Below are positions 26,182-35,115 of a stretch of 64,000 nucleotides of DNA, piece after piece. The position numbers were made by a program, and so were the translations under genes. The DNA comes from Rhodococcus rhodnii (GTDB lineage Bacteria; Actinomycetota; Actinomycetes; Mycobacteriales; Pseudonocardiaceae): contig JOAA01000014.1 of the NCBI GenBank assembly GCA_000720375.1, positions 160,788 through 224,787 on the forward strand, given 5' to 3'. A model generated the notes under the pieces. That model ran no database searches and had not been told where the DNA came from. It saw only the letters and a program-made list of their open reading frames with translations. The first letter of the stretch is position 1, and each line of letters starts with the position of its first letter.

Positions 26182-27807
26182 TTACTCGTCTGGGTGATGT
26201 GTCTGCACATCCAGGGTCAGTAGCGCCACATAGAGCGACAGCATCGATTCAGGATCCTCCAGCGACACGCCGAGGACCTGCTCGATCCGGGAAAGCTGTT
26301 GGTAGTACGCGGTTCTGGACATGTGCGCGGCCGCGGCTGCCGCCGACTTGTTGCCGCCCTGTTCGCAATAATGCCGCAGGGTCTCGACCAGGCGACTGCC
26401 GTGGCTGGCGTCCCGCGTCAGCAACGGGCCGAGCTCACGGTCGGTGAACGCCGTCACCCGCTCATCGTTGGCCAGCAGGTGCAGCAGACCACGCAGCCGC
26501 ACGTCATCGAGCCGGTGGTACAGGCGGTCCGAAGTGGACCGCAACGCGGCGTCGGCGACGTGAGCGGCTTCGACCATGGTTCGTCGGGCGCCTGTGACCC
26601 GGTCGACCGTCGTGCCAACAGCGATGACAACCGGCTGCGCGCGTTGCGTGGCGCCAGCGGCGTGGTGGACCTCCTTGGCCAGCTTGCGCAGGACATTGGC
26701 GACCTCCGCTTGAGGCGGCAACGAAAGCAACGCCCGTACGCTCGTATCGTCGACAACACCGACCAACGCGGCCGTTTGTGCGCGCCGAGCCGCGAGGGCC
26801 GTAGCCTCGGCGAGGTCGCGCAGCACCTCCTGGGTCGCCATAGCGGGCGCGGGGTTCACACCAGTCCGCGGCCGCACGGCGACACCGACAAGACGGCGGT
26901 GTTCCAACGGCACGCCAAGCGCGGCGGACCGTGCGTTGATGTCGGCGCCTGGGGTGGACAGCATCTCCGTCAGCAGCGTGCGGTGCGCGTGTCGTTCCAG
27001 GCCTTCCCGGTCACGCGCGACCAACCGGTGTACGGCCAGTGCGGACGCGGCGCGTTCGGCGACCACGATATGCCGGTGCGGTGGCGGCTCCGGGCACAGC
27101 AGCACGAGCCTGCCCCAGTCATTGCCGCGCGCGCCGACGACGGTCACGAGCCAACCCGACTCGGAGTCATAGCTGGTCCGCTCGGTGAGTTGGACCGCGC
27201 GCGAGCGTCGTGCCCAGTCGCGCAGCAAATCGCCTGGGTTCCCGCCAGCTGTGTCGTACGCGAGGACGTCATGGGAGAGCGTCTCCAAGACAACAGGGCG
27301 TCCGGCCGTACGGGCAACCTCGCGTAGGACCTCGGCGGGCTCGGCGCCCGCGACGGTCAACGCCGTGAACGTCTCATGCACCTGCTCCGCCGCGCGCAAC
27401 TCCGCGACCTGGGCATCCACGATCAGCCCGACTACGGCCTCAGTCACGGTGACGAACCGCGTCTCCTCGGACAGCGTCACCAACGGCACGCCCCGGCGCT
27501 CCGCGGCGGCGACGAAGGCCTGCGGCAACTTGTCGCTCCAATGCCGCAGCAACTCGACCACGATGCCCGCGACACCGACGTCCGCCAGCTCGTCGACGTA
27601 CTTTGTCAGGCCGTCCGGTTCGTCCGGTAGCGCGATTCCGGTGGTCAGTACGAGCTCGTCACCACGCAGCAGATGCGCGATGTCGGCGACCTCGGCGACG
27701 TGCACCCAGCGCACGCGCCTGTCCAGCGCGCCATGGGCGGCCACGACACGCGGCTTGCCCTCCCTGATCACGGGCAGGGCCAGTGCGTCGGCGACCGTCG
27801 GGTACAC
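26182..27807 (-). CDS. PucR-family transcriptional regulator
   Basis: A 541-residue regulator with the PucR N-terminal domain (YPTVADALALPVIREGKPRVVAAHG, RGDELVLTTGIAL), a GGDEF-like middle and the C-terminal helix-turn-helix LVETLRHYCEQGGNKSAAAAAAHMSRTAYYQQLSRIE-type region. PucR proteins control purine/pyrimidine catabolism. Here the gene lies between the permease-hydantoinase operon and the divergent aminotransferase-dehydrogenase operon, so it probably activates one or both. The GTG at 27807 matches family N-termini, but no clear ribosome binding site is seen; GTG at 27813 is an alternative. Confidence 0.9.
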   Translation of the reverse strand: MYPTVADALALPVIREGKPRVVAAHGALDRRVRWVHVAEVADIAHLLRGDELVLTTGIALPDEPDGLTKYVDELADVGVAGIVVELLRHWSDKLPQAFVAAAERRGVPLVTLSEETRFVTVTEAVVGLIVDAQVAELRAAEQVHETFTALTVAGAEPAEVLREVARTAGRPVVLETLSHDVLAYDTAGGNPGDLLRDWARRSRAVQLTERTSYDSESGWLVTVVGARGNDWGRLVLLCPEPPPHRHIVVAERAASALAVHRLVARDREGLERHAHRTLLTEMLSTPGADINARSAALGVPLEHRRLVGVAVRPRTGVNPAPAMATQEVLRDLAEATALAARRAQTAALVGVVDDTSVRALLSLPPQAEVANVLRKLAKEVHHAAGATQRAQPVVIAVGTTVDRVTGARRTMVEAAHVADAALRSTSDRLYHRLDDVRLRGLLHLLANDERVTAFTDRELGPLLTRDASHGSRLVETLRHYCEQGGNKSAAAAAAHMSRTAYYQQLSRIEQVLGVSLEDPESMLSLYVALLTLDVQTHHPDE

Positions 27808-27916
27808 GAACACAATGTAAGGCGTCCGCGCGGTTTCGGGTACAGGTTGTCCGTAGTGGTCTCGGGGCGGTCCCAGCACACTCGACCACAGGAACCCGCG
27901 GATCCCGGAGGTTGCC

Positions 27917-29233
27917 GTGCCCGATTCAGTGCCCGAAGACGACCTGCTGCAACGACACCGTGCCGTCCTGCCGAACTGGCTGTCGTTGTACTACGCCGAA
28001 CCGATCGAGATCGTCGGTGGTCAGGGGCGCCGGGTCACCGATTCGAACGGCCGCGAGTACCTGGACTTCTTCGCGGGCATCCTGACCAACGCGATCGGCT
28101 ACGACATCGGCGAGATCAGCGACGCGATCCGCTCGCAGGTCGACTCGGGCGTGCTGCACACGTCCACGCTGTACCTGATCCGCAAGCAGGTCGAGCTGGC
28201 CGAGAAGATCGCCGAGGTGTCCGGGATCCCGGACGCGAAGGTCTTCTTCACCAACTCCGGCACCGAGGCCAACGAGACCGCGTTGCTGCTGGCGACCCAG
28301 TACCGGCACAGCGATCAGGTCCTCGCGCTGCGGAACTCCTACCACGGCAGGACTTTCGCCGCGATGGGCATCACCGGCAACCGCGGCTGGTCGGCCAGTT
28401 CGCTGTCGCCGTTGAAGGTCAGTTACGTGCACGGCGGCTACCGGATGCGCGGCCCGTTCGCCGCGTACAACGACGCCGAGTACATCGCCGCGTGCGTCGA
28501 GGATTTGCGGGAGATCCTCGAAGTCACCACGGCGGGTGACGTTGCCTGCATGATCGCCGAGCCGATCCAGGGCGTCGGCGGTTTCAACGTCCCGCCGGAC
28601 GGGCTGTTCGGCGAGATGAAGAAAGTGCTGGACGAGTACGGAATCCTGTTCATCTCCGACGAGGTGCAGACCGGGTGGGGGCGCACCGGCGAGCACTTCT
28701 GGGGCATCCAGGCGCACGGTGTCGTGCCGGACGCGATGACCTTCGCCAAGGGCCTGGGCAACGGCCTCGCGATCGGTGGCGTGGTCGCTCGCGGGGACCT
28801 GATGGACTGCCTGAAGGCGAACTCCATCTCCACGTTCGGCGGCAACCCGATCTCCACGGCCGGGGCGAAGGCCGCGCTGGATTACCTGCTGGACAAGGAC
28901 TTGCAGGCCAACGCGGCCAAGCTGGGCAGCATGCTGATCAACGGGCTGCGGGACGTCTCAGCGGAGAACCCGGTCGTGGCCGACGTGCGCGGCAAGGGCC
29001 TGATGATCGGTCTCGAGCTTGTCGGCCCGGACGGCCGCTCGCCGAGCCCGGCCGCGGCCGCCCGGCTGCTCGAGGAGACCAAGGCGCGCGGGCTGCTGGT
29101 CGGCAAGGGCGGCCTGCACAACAACGTGGTCCGGCTGGCGCCGCCGCTGACCCTGACCGAGGACGAGGCCGAGGAAGGCCTGGCCATCCTGAGCGAGTCG
29201 ATCACTGTGGTGGACAAGGAGAACAAGGCGTGA
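27917..29233 (+). CDS. Class III aminotransferase, probably beta-alanine/beta-aminoisobutyrate transaminase
   Basis: A 438-residue PLP enzyme of aminotransferase class III. Key segments are FTNSGTEANETALLLA, EPIQGVGGFNVPPDG, FISDEVQTGWGRTG and the Schiff-base Lys in FAKGLGNGLAIGG. The genomic setting, after beta-ureidopropionase products and before methylmalonate-semialdehyde dehydrogenase, suggests it converts beta-alanine or 3-aminoisobutyrate to malonate or methylmalonate semialdehyde. GTG start at 27917 with GGAGG 5 bases upstream. Its TGA overlaps the next start (GTGA). Confidence 0.9.
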   Translation: MPDSVPEDDLLQRHRAVLPNWLSLYYAEPIEIVGGQGRRVTDSNGREYLDFFAGILTNAIGYDIGEISDAIRSQVDSGVLHTSTLYLIRKQVELAEKIAEVSGIPDAKVFFTNSGTEANETALLLATQYRHSDQVLALRNSYHGRTFAAMGITGNRGWSASSLSPLKVSYVHGGYRMRGPFAAYNDAEYIAACVEDLREILEVTTAGDVACMIAEPIQGVGGFNVPPDGLFGEMKKVLDEYGILFISDEVQTGWGRTGEHFWGIQAHGVVPDAMTFAKGLGNGLAIGGVVARGDLMDCLKANSISTFGGNPISTAGAKAALDYLLDKDLQANAAKLGSMLINGLRDVSAENPVVADVRGKGLMIGLELVGPDGRSPSPAAAARLLEETKARGLLVGKGGLHNNVVRLAPPLTLTEDEAEEGLAILSESITVVDKENKA

Positions 29234-30726
29234 CGTCGAGGATCACCCACTGGATCAACGGCAAGCCATGGGACGGACCCGCCGAGCAGACAGGTGAGGT
29301 CTACGACCCGGCGACCGGCCAGGTGAGCGGGCGCGTCGACTTCGCGTCGCAGTCCGAAGTGGACGCCGCGGTGGCGGCAGCGGCGGCCGCTTTCCCGGCG
29401 TGGCGCGACGCTTCGCTGGCCAAACGGTCCACTGTGCTCTTCAAGTTCCGTGAGCTGCTGGCGGCACGGAAAAGCGAGCTCGCCGCGATCGTGACCGCGG
29501 AGCACGGCAAGGTGCTCGACGACGCGGCGGGTGAGGTGCAGCGCGCCCTTGAGGCTGTGGAGTTCGCGTGCGGCATCCCGCATCTGCTCAAGGGCGGCTT
29601 CAGCGAGAACGTCTCCACGAAGGTGGACGTGTACTCCATCCAGCAGCCGCTCGGTGTGGTCGCGGTGATCTCGCCGTTCAACTTCCCGGCGATGGTGCCG
29701 TTGTGGTTCATTCCCAACGCGATCGCTTGTGGGAACACGGTTGTGCTGAAGCCGTCGGAGAAGGACCCGTCGGCCTCGGTGTTCATCGCGGAGTTGTTGG
29801 CCGAAGCCGGGTTGCCCGACGGCGTGCTGAATGTCGTGCACGGTGACAAGGTCGCGGTCGACGGTCTGCTGGAACACCGCGCCGTGAAGGCAGTTTCGTT
29901 CGTCGGGTCGACGCCCATTGCCCGGTATGTCTACGAAACCGGGACGCGGCACGGCAAACGCGTGCAGGCGTTGGGCGGCGCCAAGAACCACATGGTCGTC
30001 CTGCCGGATGCGGACCTGGATCTGGCCGCGGACGCGGCGGTGTCCGCCGGGTTCGGTTCGGCGGGGGAGCGGTGCATGGCCATCTCGGTGGTCGTCGCGG
30101 TCGACCCGATCGGGGACGAGCTGGTCGAGAAGATCGCCTCCCGGATGGCTTCGCTGCACATCGGTGACGGCAGGCGCACGGGGTGTGAAATGGGCCCGTT
30201 GGTGACTCGCGCGCACAGGGATCGCGTCGAGTCCTATGTGGAGGCGGGTGTGGCATCGGGGGCCACACTGGCCGTCGACGGGCGTGATCACCCGGTCGAC
30301 GGGGCGGCCGAGGGCTTCTGGCTCGGGCCGACACTGTTCGACCGGGTGAGCACAGACATGTCGGTCTACACCGACGAGATCTTCGGCCCGGTGCTTTCGG
30401 TCGTGCGATCGCCCTCGTATGACGAAGCGCTGGAGTTGGTGAACAGCAACCCGTACGGCAACGGCACAGCCATCTTCACCAACGACGGCGGGGCGGCGCG
30501 GCGGTTCCAGAACGAGGTCGAGGTCGGCATGGTCGGCGTGAACGTGCCGATTCCGGTGCCGGTGGGGTACTACTCGTTCGGCGGGTGGAAGGACTCGCTG
30601 TTCGGGGACACGCATGCGTACGGGCCGCACGGGATTCACTTCTTCACACGGTCCAAAGTGGTCACCAACCGGTGGCTCGACCCGTCACACGGCGGAGTCA
30701 ACCTGGGATTTCCGCGTAACGTGTAG
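29230..30726 (+). CDS. mmsA: CoA-acylating methylmalonate-semialdehyde dehydrogenase
   Basis: A 498-residue aldehyde dehydrogenase superfamily enzyme that oxidises methylmalonate or malonate semialdehyde to propionyl- or acetyl-CoA. Signatures: FNFPAMVPLWFIPNAIACGN, GSTPIARYVYETG, LGGAKNHMVVLPDAD, catalytic Cys in GSAGERCMAIS, and the MmsA-specific VGYYSFGGWKDSLFGD. The GTG start overlaps the aminotransferase stop by GTGA, so both are coupled. This is the final step of the reductive pyrimidine route in this locus. Confidence 0.94.
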   Translation: MTSRITHWINGKPWDGPAEQTGEVYDPATGQVSGRVDFASQSEVDAAVAAAAAAFPAWRDASLAKRSTVLFKFRELLAARKSELAAIVTAEHGKVLDDAAGEVQRALEAVEFACGIPHLLKGGFSENVSTKVDVYSIQQPLGVVAVISPFNFPAMVPLWFIPNAIACGNTVVLKPSEKDPSASVFIAELLAEAGLPDGVLNVVHGDKVAVDGLLEHRAVKAVSFVGSTPIARYVYETGTRHGKRVQALGGAKNHMVVLPDADLDLAADAAVSAGFGSAGERCMAISVVVAVDPIGDELVEKIASRMASLHIGDGRRTGCEMGPLVTRAHRDRVESYVEAGVASGATLAVDGRDHPVDGAAEGFWLGPTLFDRVSTDMSVYTDEIFGPVLSVVRSPSYDEALELVNSNPYGNGTAIFTNDGGAARRFQNEVEVGMVGVNVPIPVPVGYYSFGGWKDSLFGDTHAYGPHGIHFFTRSKVVTNRWLDPSHGGVNLGFPRNV

Positions 30727-30729
30727 GGC

Positions 30730-31044
30730 ATGCTGAAGGTTCTGGCGTTCCTGGCCCGCAAGCCCGGGCTCACGATGGACGAGTTCGTGGACTACTACGA
30801 AAACCACCACGTCCCGCTCATCGTGAGCCAGGGCCACGGGCTGCTTGGCTACAAACGCAACTACATCCGCGACGGCGCTGACGGGGTCGATGTCGTCAGC
30901 GAGTTCTACTTCGCGAACGAGGGCTCTTACCGATCGTGGGCCGCGGCCATGTACTCACCGGAGACCGGGGTGGCTGACGACGAGGCGAACTTCCTCGACC
31001 GCTCGAAGACCCGGTCGTACGTGGTCGAGGAGCACACCAGCTAG
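30730..31044 (+). CDS. EthD-domain small protein
   Basis: A 104-residue dimeric ferredoxin-like alpha/beta barrel protein: MLKVLAFLARKPGLTMDEFVDYYENHHVPL is the EthD opening. It starts 3 bases after the mmsA stop and is the last gene of that operon. EthD proteins accompany many degradative pathways, and some act as small monooxygenases, isomerases or cofactor helpers; its role here is unknown. The stop shares CTAG with the convergent M50 gene's stop, overlapping by 4 bases. Confidence 0.85.
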   Translation: MLKVLAFLARKPGLTMDEFVDYYENHHVPLIVSQGHGLLGYKRNYIRDGADGVDVVSEFYFANEGSYRSWAAAMYSPETGVADDEANFLDRSKTRSYVVEEHTS

Positions 31045-32162
31045 GTCAAGCGGATCGGATTGACGATGTCGGCGGTCACCGTCAGCGCCACGAACAGGCC
31101 GCCGATCACCACGAGCGCCATGGTCACTGTGGCCAGGCGGTTGTAGTCGACCGGACCGAGAGCCGGGCGGCCACGTGCTTGGCGGATCCGGTCGCGGACC
31201 TTCTCGTACCACGTGACCGCGATGTGCCCGCCGTCCAACGGGAGCAACGGCAGCAGGTTGAACACACCGAGGAAGAAGTTCAAGCCTGCCAACAACATCA
31301 CGAAGATCGACCATAACCCGGCCTCGGCCGCCTCGCCGCCGAGCCTGCTCGCGCCCACGACACTCACGGGCGTGTTGGGGTCGCGTTCGCCACCGAACAC
31401 CGCGTGCACCAGTGCCGGGACGCGTTGCGGCATCTCGATCAGGCGATGGAACGTCTGGGCGAACATCTGCCCGGTGAACGCGGTCGAGGCGCCAATCGCG
31501 TCGATCGGGCCGTACTCGAAGTTCATCTTGATCCCGGCGCCGATCACCCCGATCTCGCCAACGCCCTCCCGGTACACCCTTGGAATGTCCACAGTGAACG
31601 TCAGGGTCTCCGGGCCACGCTGAACCTCGACGGGTGTCGGGCCGGACTGGGCCCTGACGACGGTCACCATCTCTTGCCAGGTCGGCGTTCGCTGCCCGGC
31701 CACGGACAGGACTTGGTCGCCCGGCTGGATTCCCGCCGCCGCTGCCGCCCCGCCCGCCGTGTCGCCGAGGACGGGCTTGCTGGCGGTGTTGGGCAGGCCC
31801 ATGGTCGTCGCCATCACGTAGAGGATCAGGAAACCCAGCACGAAGTGCGTCAACGGCCCGGCGGCCATGACAGCGGTGCGCTGCCAGGTCTTGAAATTCC
31901 ACATTGGGCGCTCGTCCGTGACCCGGTCGTCGAGGGTCGTCATGCCCGAGATGTCGCAGAAACCGCCCATCGGGACGGCTTTGAGGCCGTACTCGATTCC
32001 TTTGCGGCGGAACGAGAACACGGTCGGCCCCATGCCGACGAAGAACCTGCGCACCTTCATCCCGAAGGCTCGCGCGGTCAACATGTGCCCGGCTTCGTGC
32101 AGGGCCAGCGAAAGACACACGCACAGTGCGAACAGCACGATGCCGGCGATGTAGGCGACCAT
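31041..32162 (-). CDS. Site-2-type M50 zinc metalloprotease (Rip/RseP-like)
   Basis: A 373-residue intramembrane protease. The zinc site HEAGH is at residues 22-26 in the first membrane helix; the third ligand lies in NLLPLLPLDGGH. A PDZ domain (IQPGDQVLSVAGQRTPTWQEM) is inserted between. Such enzymes cut anti-sigma factors or other single-pass membrane proteins. An ECF sigma gene with a single-pass membrane partner lies 1.2 kb away, a possible but unproved client. Mycobacterial Rip1 is usually followed by ispG and dxr; those are not here. The MVAYIAGIVLFALCV start is well supported. Confidence 0.9.
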   Translation of the reverse strand: MVAYIAGIVLFALCVCLSLALHEAGHMLTARAFGMKVRRFFVGMGPTVFSFRRKGIEYGLKAVPMGGFCDISGMTTLDDRVTDERPMWNFKTWQRTAVMAAGPLTHFVLGFLILYVMATTMGLPNTASKPVLGDTAGGAAAAAGIQPGDQVLSVAGQRTPTWQEMVTVVRAQSGPTPVEVQRGPETLTFTVDIPRVYREGVGEIGVIGAGIKMNFEYGPIDAIGASTAFTGQMFAQTFHRLIEMPQRVPALVHAVFGGERDPNTPVSVVGASRLGGEAAEAGLWSIFVMLLAGLNFFLGVFNLLPLLPLDGGHIAVTWYEKVRDRIRQARGRPALGPVDYNRLATVTMALVVIGGLFVALTVTADIVNPIRLT

Positions 32163-32395
32163 GGGGGCGACTCTCCCACCTCGGTGGTGAAGCGGACGTT
32201 CAGTATTTCACTCGAACGGACGAGCCTTGTGCGCTGCGTAAAGTCATCCTGATCATGGTAGGTTTCCCCGCGATTGTTGTCTTTTCTTCATGATCATGAT
32301 AGGGATAGACCGTGTTGCGTATTGTATTTCTTCCGTCAGGCGTCGCTGGTCTCGGTGGCGGCGAGAATGGGACTGACGGCTGACGTCCTTCCTTG

Positions 32396-33142
32396 TCAAG
32401 GGGTCGAGGATGCGACGTTCATGGGCAGTTTTCGCAACGCGAGGGTGTCTTTTCCTTTCAGTTCGAGTTTCACTCCGGCTCGATGCATGATCGGCAGGTT
32501 GGAAGCCTCGAAGAAGAACTGTCGGCGTCCATCCTCGGCCACCGACCGCTCGATCCGGAAAGCGTCTTCATCGCCGTCGAAGCCGATCGGCTCGTGGTAG
32601 GCGTCGAATCCGCGGGGGAGTACGACCCGGTAGCTGACGTACTTGACGTCCTGTTGCACGAACTTGAACGCGAAATCGTCGGCGACGTTCGCCATCAGCG
32701 GAGCTGATTTCCGCGGCCAGTCCATGATCACCAGCAGTCGGATCTCACTGCCGACTTTCGGCGGCGTCGGCACATGAATGATGATGTCGCATTTTCCATC
32801 GCATAGCCATGAATGTGTCACGGTCATGCTCGTGCCCACTATGTTTCCAACTGTGAGATTCCGGACCGCGATTCGGATTCGGCTGCGAAATTTGGCGGGC
32901 TGATGCCATCCGCAGCCGAATATGAACCGGATCAACTGCAGGTCCGGCCGCAGGACTCTGGCGCGGATGGTGACGAACTCCTGGGTGTCGCCCTGCGCGT
33001 TGAGCACGTACGCCACCTGCTCCCAGGACAGCACCTGGTACATCGGGTGGAGTTCGTCGATGAACTTGCTGTAGCGGGAGATCAGGTGCTGGTGCACGGC
33101 CAGCTCGTCGCGCAGCGACCGGCGGGAAAACCTTCGCAGCAT
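32396..33142 (-). CDS. Unrecognised protein, A/T-richer than neighbours
   Basis: A 248-residue protein with no domain that I can name. It begins with a basic stretch (MLRRFSRRSLRDELAVHQHL), then HPMYQVLSWEQVAYVLNAQGD, and continues as mixed polar/hydrophobic strands (VGTSMTVTHSWLCDGKCDIII, EIRLLVIMDWPRKS) suggesting a beta-rich soluble fold. There is no signal peptide or membrane helix. AGGAGG (33151-33156) 8 bases before the ATG shows it is translated. Codon use and flanking spacers look more A/T-rich than nearby genes, which hints at acquisition. It stands alone between M50 and sigma-factor genes. Confidence 0.65.
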   Translation of the reverse strand: MLRRFSRRSLRDELAVHQHLISRYSKFIDELHPMYQVLSWEQVAYVLNAQGDTQEFVTIRARVLRPDLQLIRFIFGCGWHQPAKFRSRIRIAVRNLTVGNIVGTSMTVTHSWLCDGKCDIIIHVPTPPKVGSEIRLLVIMDWPRKSAPLMANVADDFAFKFVQQDVKYVSYRVVLPRGFDAYHEPIGFDGDEDAFRIERSVAEDGRRQFFFEASNLPIMHRAGVKLELKGKDTLALRKLPMNVASSTP

Positions 33143-33277
33143 GCCTCGACCCTCCTAGGAGCCCCAAAGCATGTCCGTTCGGCTGATGCACCCTGACCCG
33201 ACTGTGTCAATGGTATCGGCTCGGCCGTTGTTCGCGTGTGCATTAGTACGCCCCGGTTCTGGATCGATTCACGCGTG

Positions 33278-33302
33278 GGAACCTCGGCGCTGCCCCACGA
33301 CC
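33278..33302 (+). promoter_or_regulatory. Possible ECF-type promoter of the sigma factor gene
   Basis: GGAAC (33278-33282) and CGACC (33298-33302) are separated by 15 bases, close to the GGAAC-N16/17-CGT pattern of ECF-dependent promoters. It lies 26 bases before the sigma factor start codon. If real, the sigma factor transcribes its own operon. Spacing is one base short and the -10 is imperfect. Confidence 0.35.
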
Positions 33303-33327
33303 TCGGTGGAGGTGGAAGGGGGGAAGC

Positions 33328-33828
33328 GTGACCGAGTCCGACTGGTTCGCCGCCTTGTACCGCGGTGCGTACCAAGAGCTTGTGTTGGCGGTGTTCGCGC
33401 TGACCAGGGACCTGGCTGAGGCCGAGGACGTCGTTCAGGAGGCGTTCGCGGTCGCGTACCGCCGGCGTGAGCGGGTCCGGCACGTCGACAACCAGGTCGC
33501 CTGGTTGCGAACAGTCGCGATCAACCTGGCGCGCAAACGTTGGCGGCGGCGCGAGATGTTCGATCGCTTGCTGGGCAGGCACCGCGCCGAGCCCGACCTT
33601 CCCGCCGAACTCGGGACCGACCGGGCCGACCTGCACGCGGTGATCCACGAGCTGGGGCAGGAGTACCGGTCGGTGATCGTGCTGCACTACCTGGCCGATC
33701 TGCCGGTCGATGAGGTCGCCAGCCTCCTCGATGTCCCGGTCGGCACCGTCAAGTCCAGATTGTCCCGCGCGCGTGCGGCGCTTGCCGGGCAGCTGTCCGA
33801 GCACGCCAAGGAGAACGACCATGCCTGA
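33328..33828 (+). CDS. ECF (SigE-family-like) RNA polymerase sigma factor
   Basis: A 166-residue sigma-70 factor with only region 2 (LAEAEDVVQEAFAVAYRR, NQVAWLRTVAINLARKRWRR) and region 4 (VIVLHYLADLPVDEVASLLDVPVGTVKSRLSRARAAL). It directs RNA polymerase to a limited stress or envelope regulon. GTG start preceded by a purine-rich GGAAGGGGGGAA. The following gene overlaps by 8 bases and encodes a single-pass membrane protein, the usual arrangement for a cognate anti-sigma factor. Confidence 0.92.
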   Translation: MTESDWFAALYRGAYQELVLAVFALTRDLAEAEDVVQEAFAVAYRRRERVRHVDNQVAWLRTVAINLARKRWRRREMFDRLLGRHRAEPDLPAELGTDRADLHAVIHELGQEYRSVIVLHYLADLPVDEVASLLDVPVGTVKSRLSRARAALAGQLSEHAKENDHA

Positions 33829-35056
33829 CCTCGACAACGAGCTTGCCACGGTCCGTGCCGAGACCAAGGCGATCATTCAGCCGCCGGACTTCGAGCATGT
33901 TCTGCGACGCAACGACCGGCACACCGCGCGCCGCCGCTCGGTCCTCGCCTTCGCTGCCGTCATCCTCGTTCTGGGAATCCTGGTACCGCTGCTGCAAACG
34001 CGGGAAGTCACTCCGGCTGGGCTGAACGGCAATGTCATCGCTCTCGACTTCGCCGATCCGGAACACGGATTCGCTCTGCTGACCGACTGCTTGGCCACGG
34101 AGGTCGAGCGTCCCCAGTGCCTGTGGCGACTGGAAGCGACACGGGACGGCGCCACGTGGCTTCCCAGAACCGTGCCACCGCTCACCGGCGGGCCTGATTC
34201 GGACGTGCAGGCCCTTGGCAAGGACACCGTGGTCATCACCCAGGGCGGGGTTCGCTGGCTGAGCAAGGACGGCGCCCGTACCTGGAAAAGTCTTCCGCCC
34301 GGCTTGGCGTCCCCTGTGGACAGTATTCCACCCGGTGCGGAGGTGTTCGCCGGGTGCACGGACTGGCGACTCGCGGACTGCGACAAGCGCCAGGTCCTGG
34401 TGACTCTGCCGGATTCCGGTGCTGTGGCGCCATTGGCCAATCAACCGCCGATGGAGATGAGCCGGGCGACGGCACAACAGATTCCTGCCGCTGACGGCAG
34501 CTGGTGGGTTTACAGCGAGGACAAAGTGACGCTCCGGATGAACCTGGCGGTGAGTCGTGACAACGGCCGGACCTGGCAGCTCACCTACCCGACCATGTCG
34601 CAGAGCCCGCTCGACGATCGGAATACGGAGTGGTCATTGGTCGACGGATTCACTGTGGTCGGCGGCAATGGCGTGCTCTACGGGCTCGCACACGGCATGC
34701 CGTCCACCGTGCCGGGCAGGCCGTTCGCCACATTCTTCGGCTTCTACCGCAGTGTCGACGGCGGCCGTAGCTGGGAACTGACGCATCTGCCCACTGTGGA
34801 CCGCGTGTTCCGGGCCGTTTCCGCCACTCCAGTGGTCACCTCGGCGGGCGACATCATCGTGTCCACTCCGGACGACCCACACCAACGGGTGCTGATCAGC
34901 AAGGACGGCGGCCGGAGCTTCCAGCCGGCACAGCAGCCCGAGCTTGACTGGATCACCTGGACCAGAGCGGGGTATCTGAACACGCGAAGCGGCCCCGTAC
35001 CAAGGCATTGGCTGTCCGCCGACGGGATCACGTGGCGCGAACTGGGCGGTGGCTGA
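33821..35056 (+). CDS. Membrane-anchored Asp-box (BNR) protein, putative anti-sigma partner
   Basis: A 411-residue protein: about 45 cytoplasmic basic residues (HVLRRNDRHTARRRS), one membrane helix (VLAFAAVILVLGILVPLL), then an extracytoplasmic sialidase-type beta-propeller. At least four Asp-box repeats are visible: SKDGARTWKS, SRDNGRTWQL, SVDGGRSWEL and SKDGGRSFQP. AAGGAG precedes the ATG, which lies inside the sigma gene, so production is coupled. By position the cytoplasmic tail should hold the sigma factor, with the propeller sensing an outside signal. No canonical zinc anti-sigma HxxxCxxC motif is present. Confidence 0.85.
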   Translation: MPDLDNELATVRAETKAIIQPPDFEHVLRRNDRHTARRRSVLAFAAVILVLGILVPLLQTREVTPAGLNGNVIALDFADPEHGFALLTDCLATEVERPQCLWRLEATRDGATWLPRTVPPLTGGPDSDVQALGKDTVVITQGGVRWLSKDGARTWKSLPPGLASPVDSIPPGAEVFAGCTDWRLADCDKRQVLVTLPDSGAVAPLANQPPMEMSRATAQQIPAADGSWWVYSEDKVTLRMNLAVSRDNGRTWQLTYPTMSQSPLDDRNTEWSLVDGFTVVGGNGVLYGLAHGMPSTVPGRPFATFFGFYRSVDGGRSWELTHLPTVDRVFRAVSATPVVTSAGDIIVSTPDDPHQRVLISKDGGRSFQPAQQPELDWITWTRAGYLNTRSGPVPRHWLSADGITWRELGGG

Positions 35057-35062
35057 CATGCC

Positions 35063-35091
35063 GACGCGTCCGCTGTGCCCGCGGACGCGTC
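35063..35091. terminator. Hairpin terminator between convergent genes
   Basis: Perfect 11-base arms (GACGCGTCCGC and complement) around TGTGCCC. It lies 6 bases after the Asp-box gene stop and serves the convergent HtrA-like gene as well. Confidence 0.75.
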
Positions 35092-35115
35092 TTCGGATTC
35101 GCCATGCCCAGTCGA

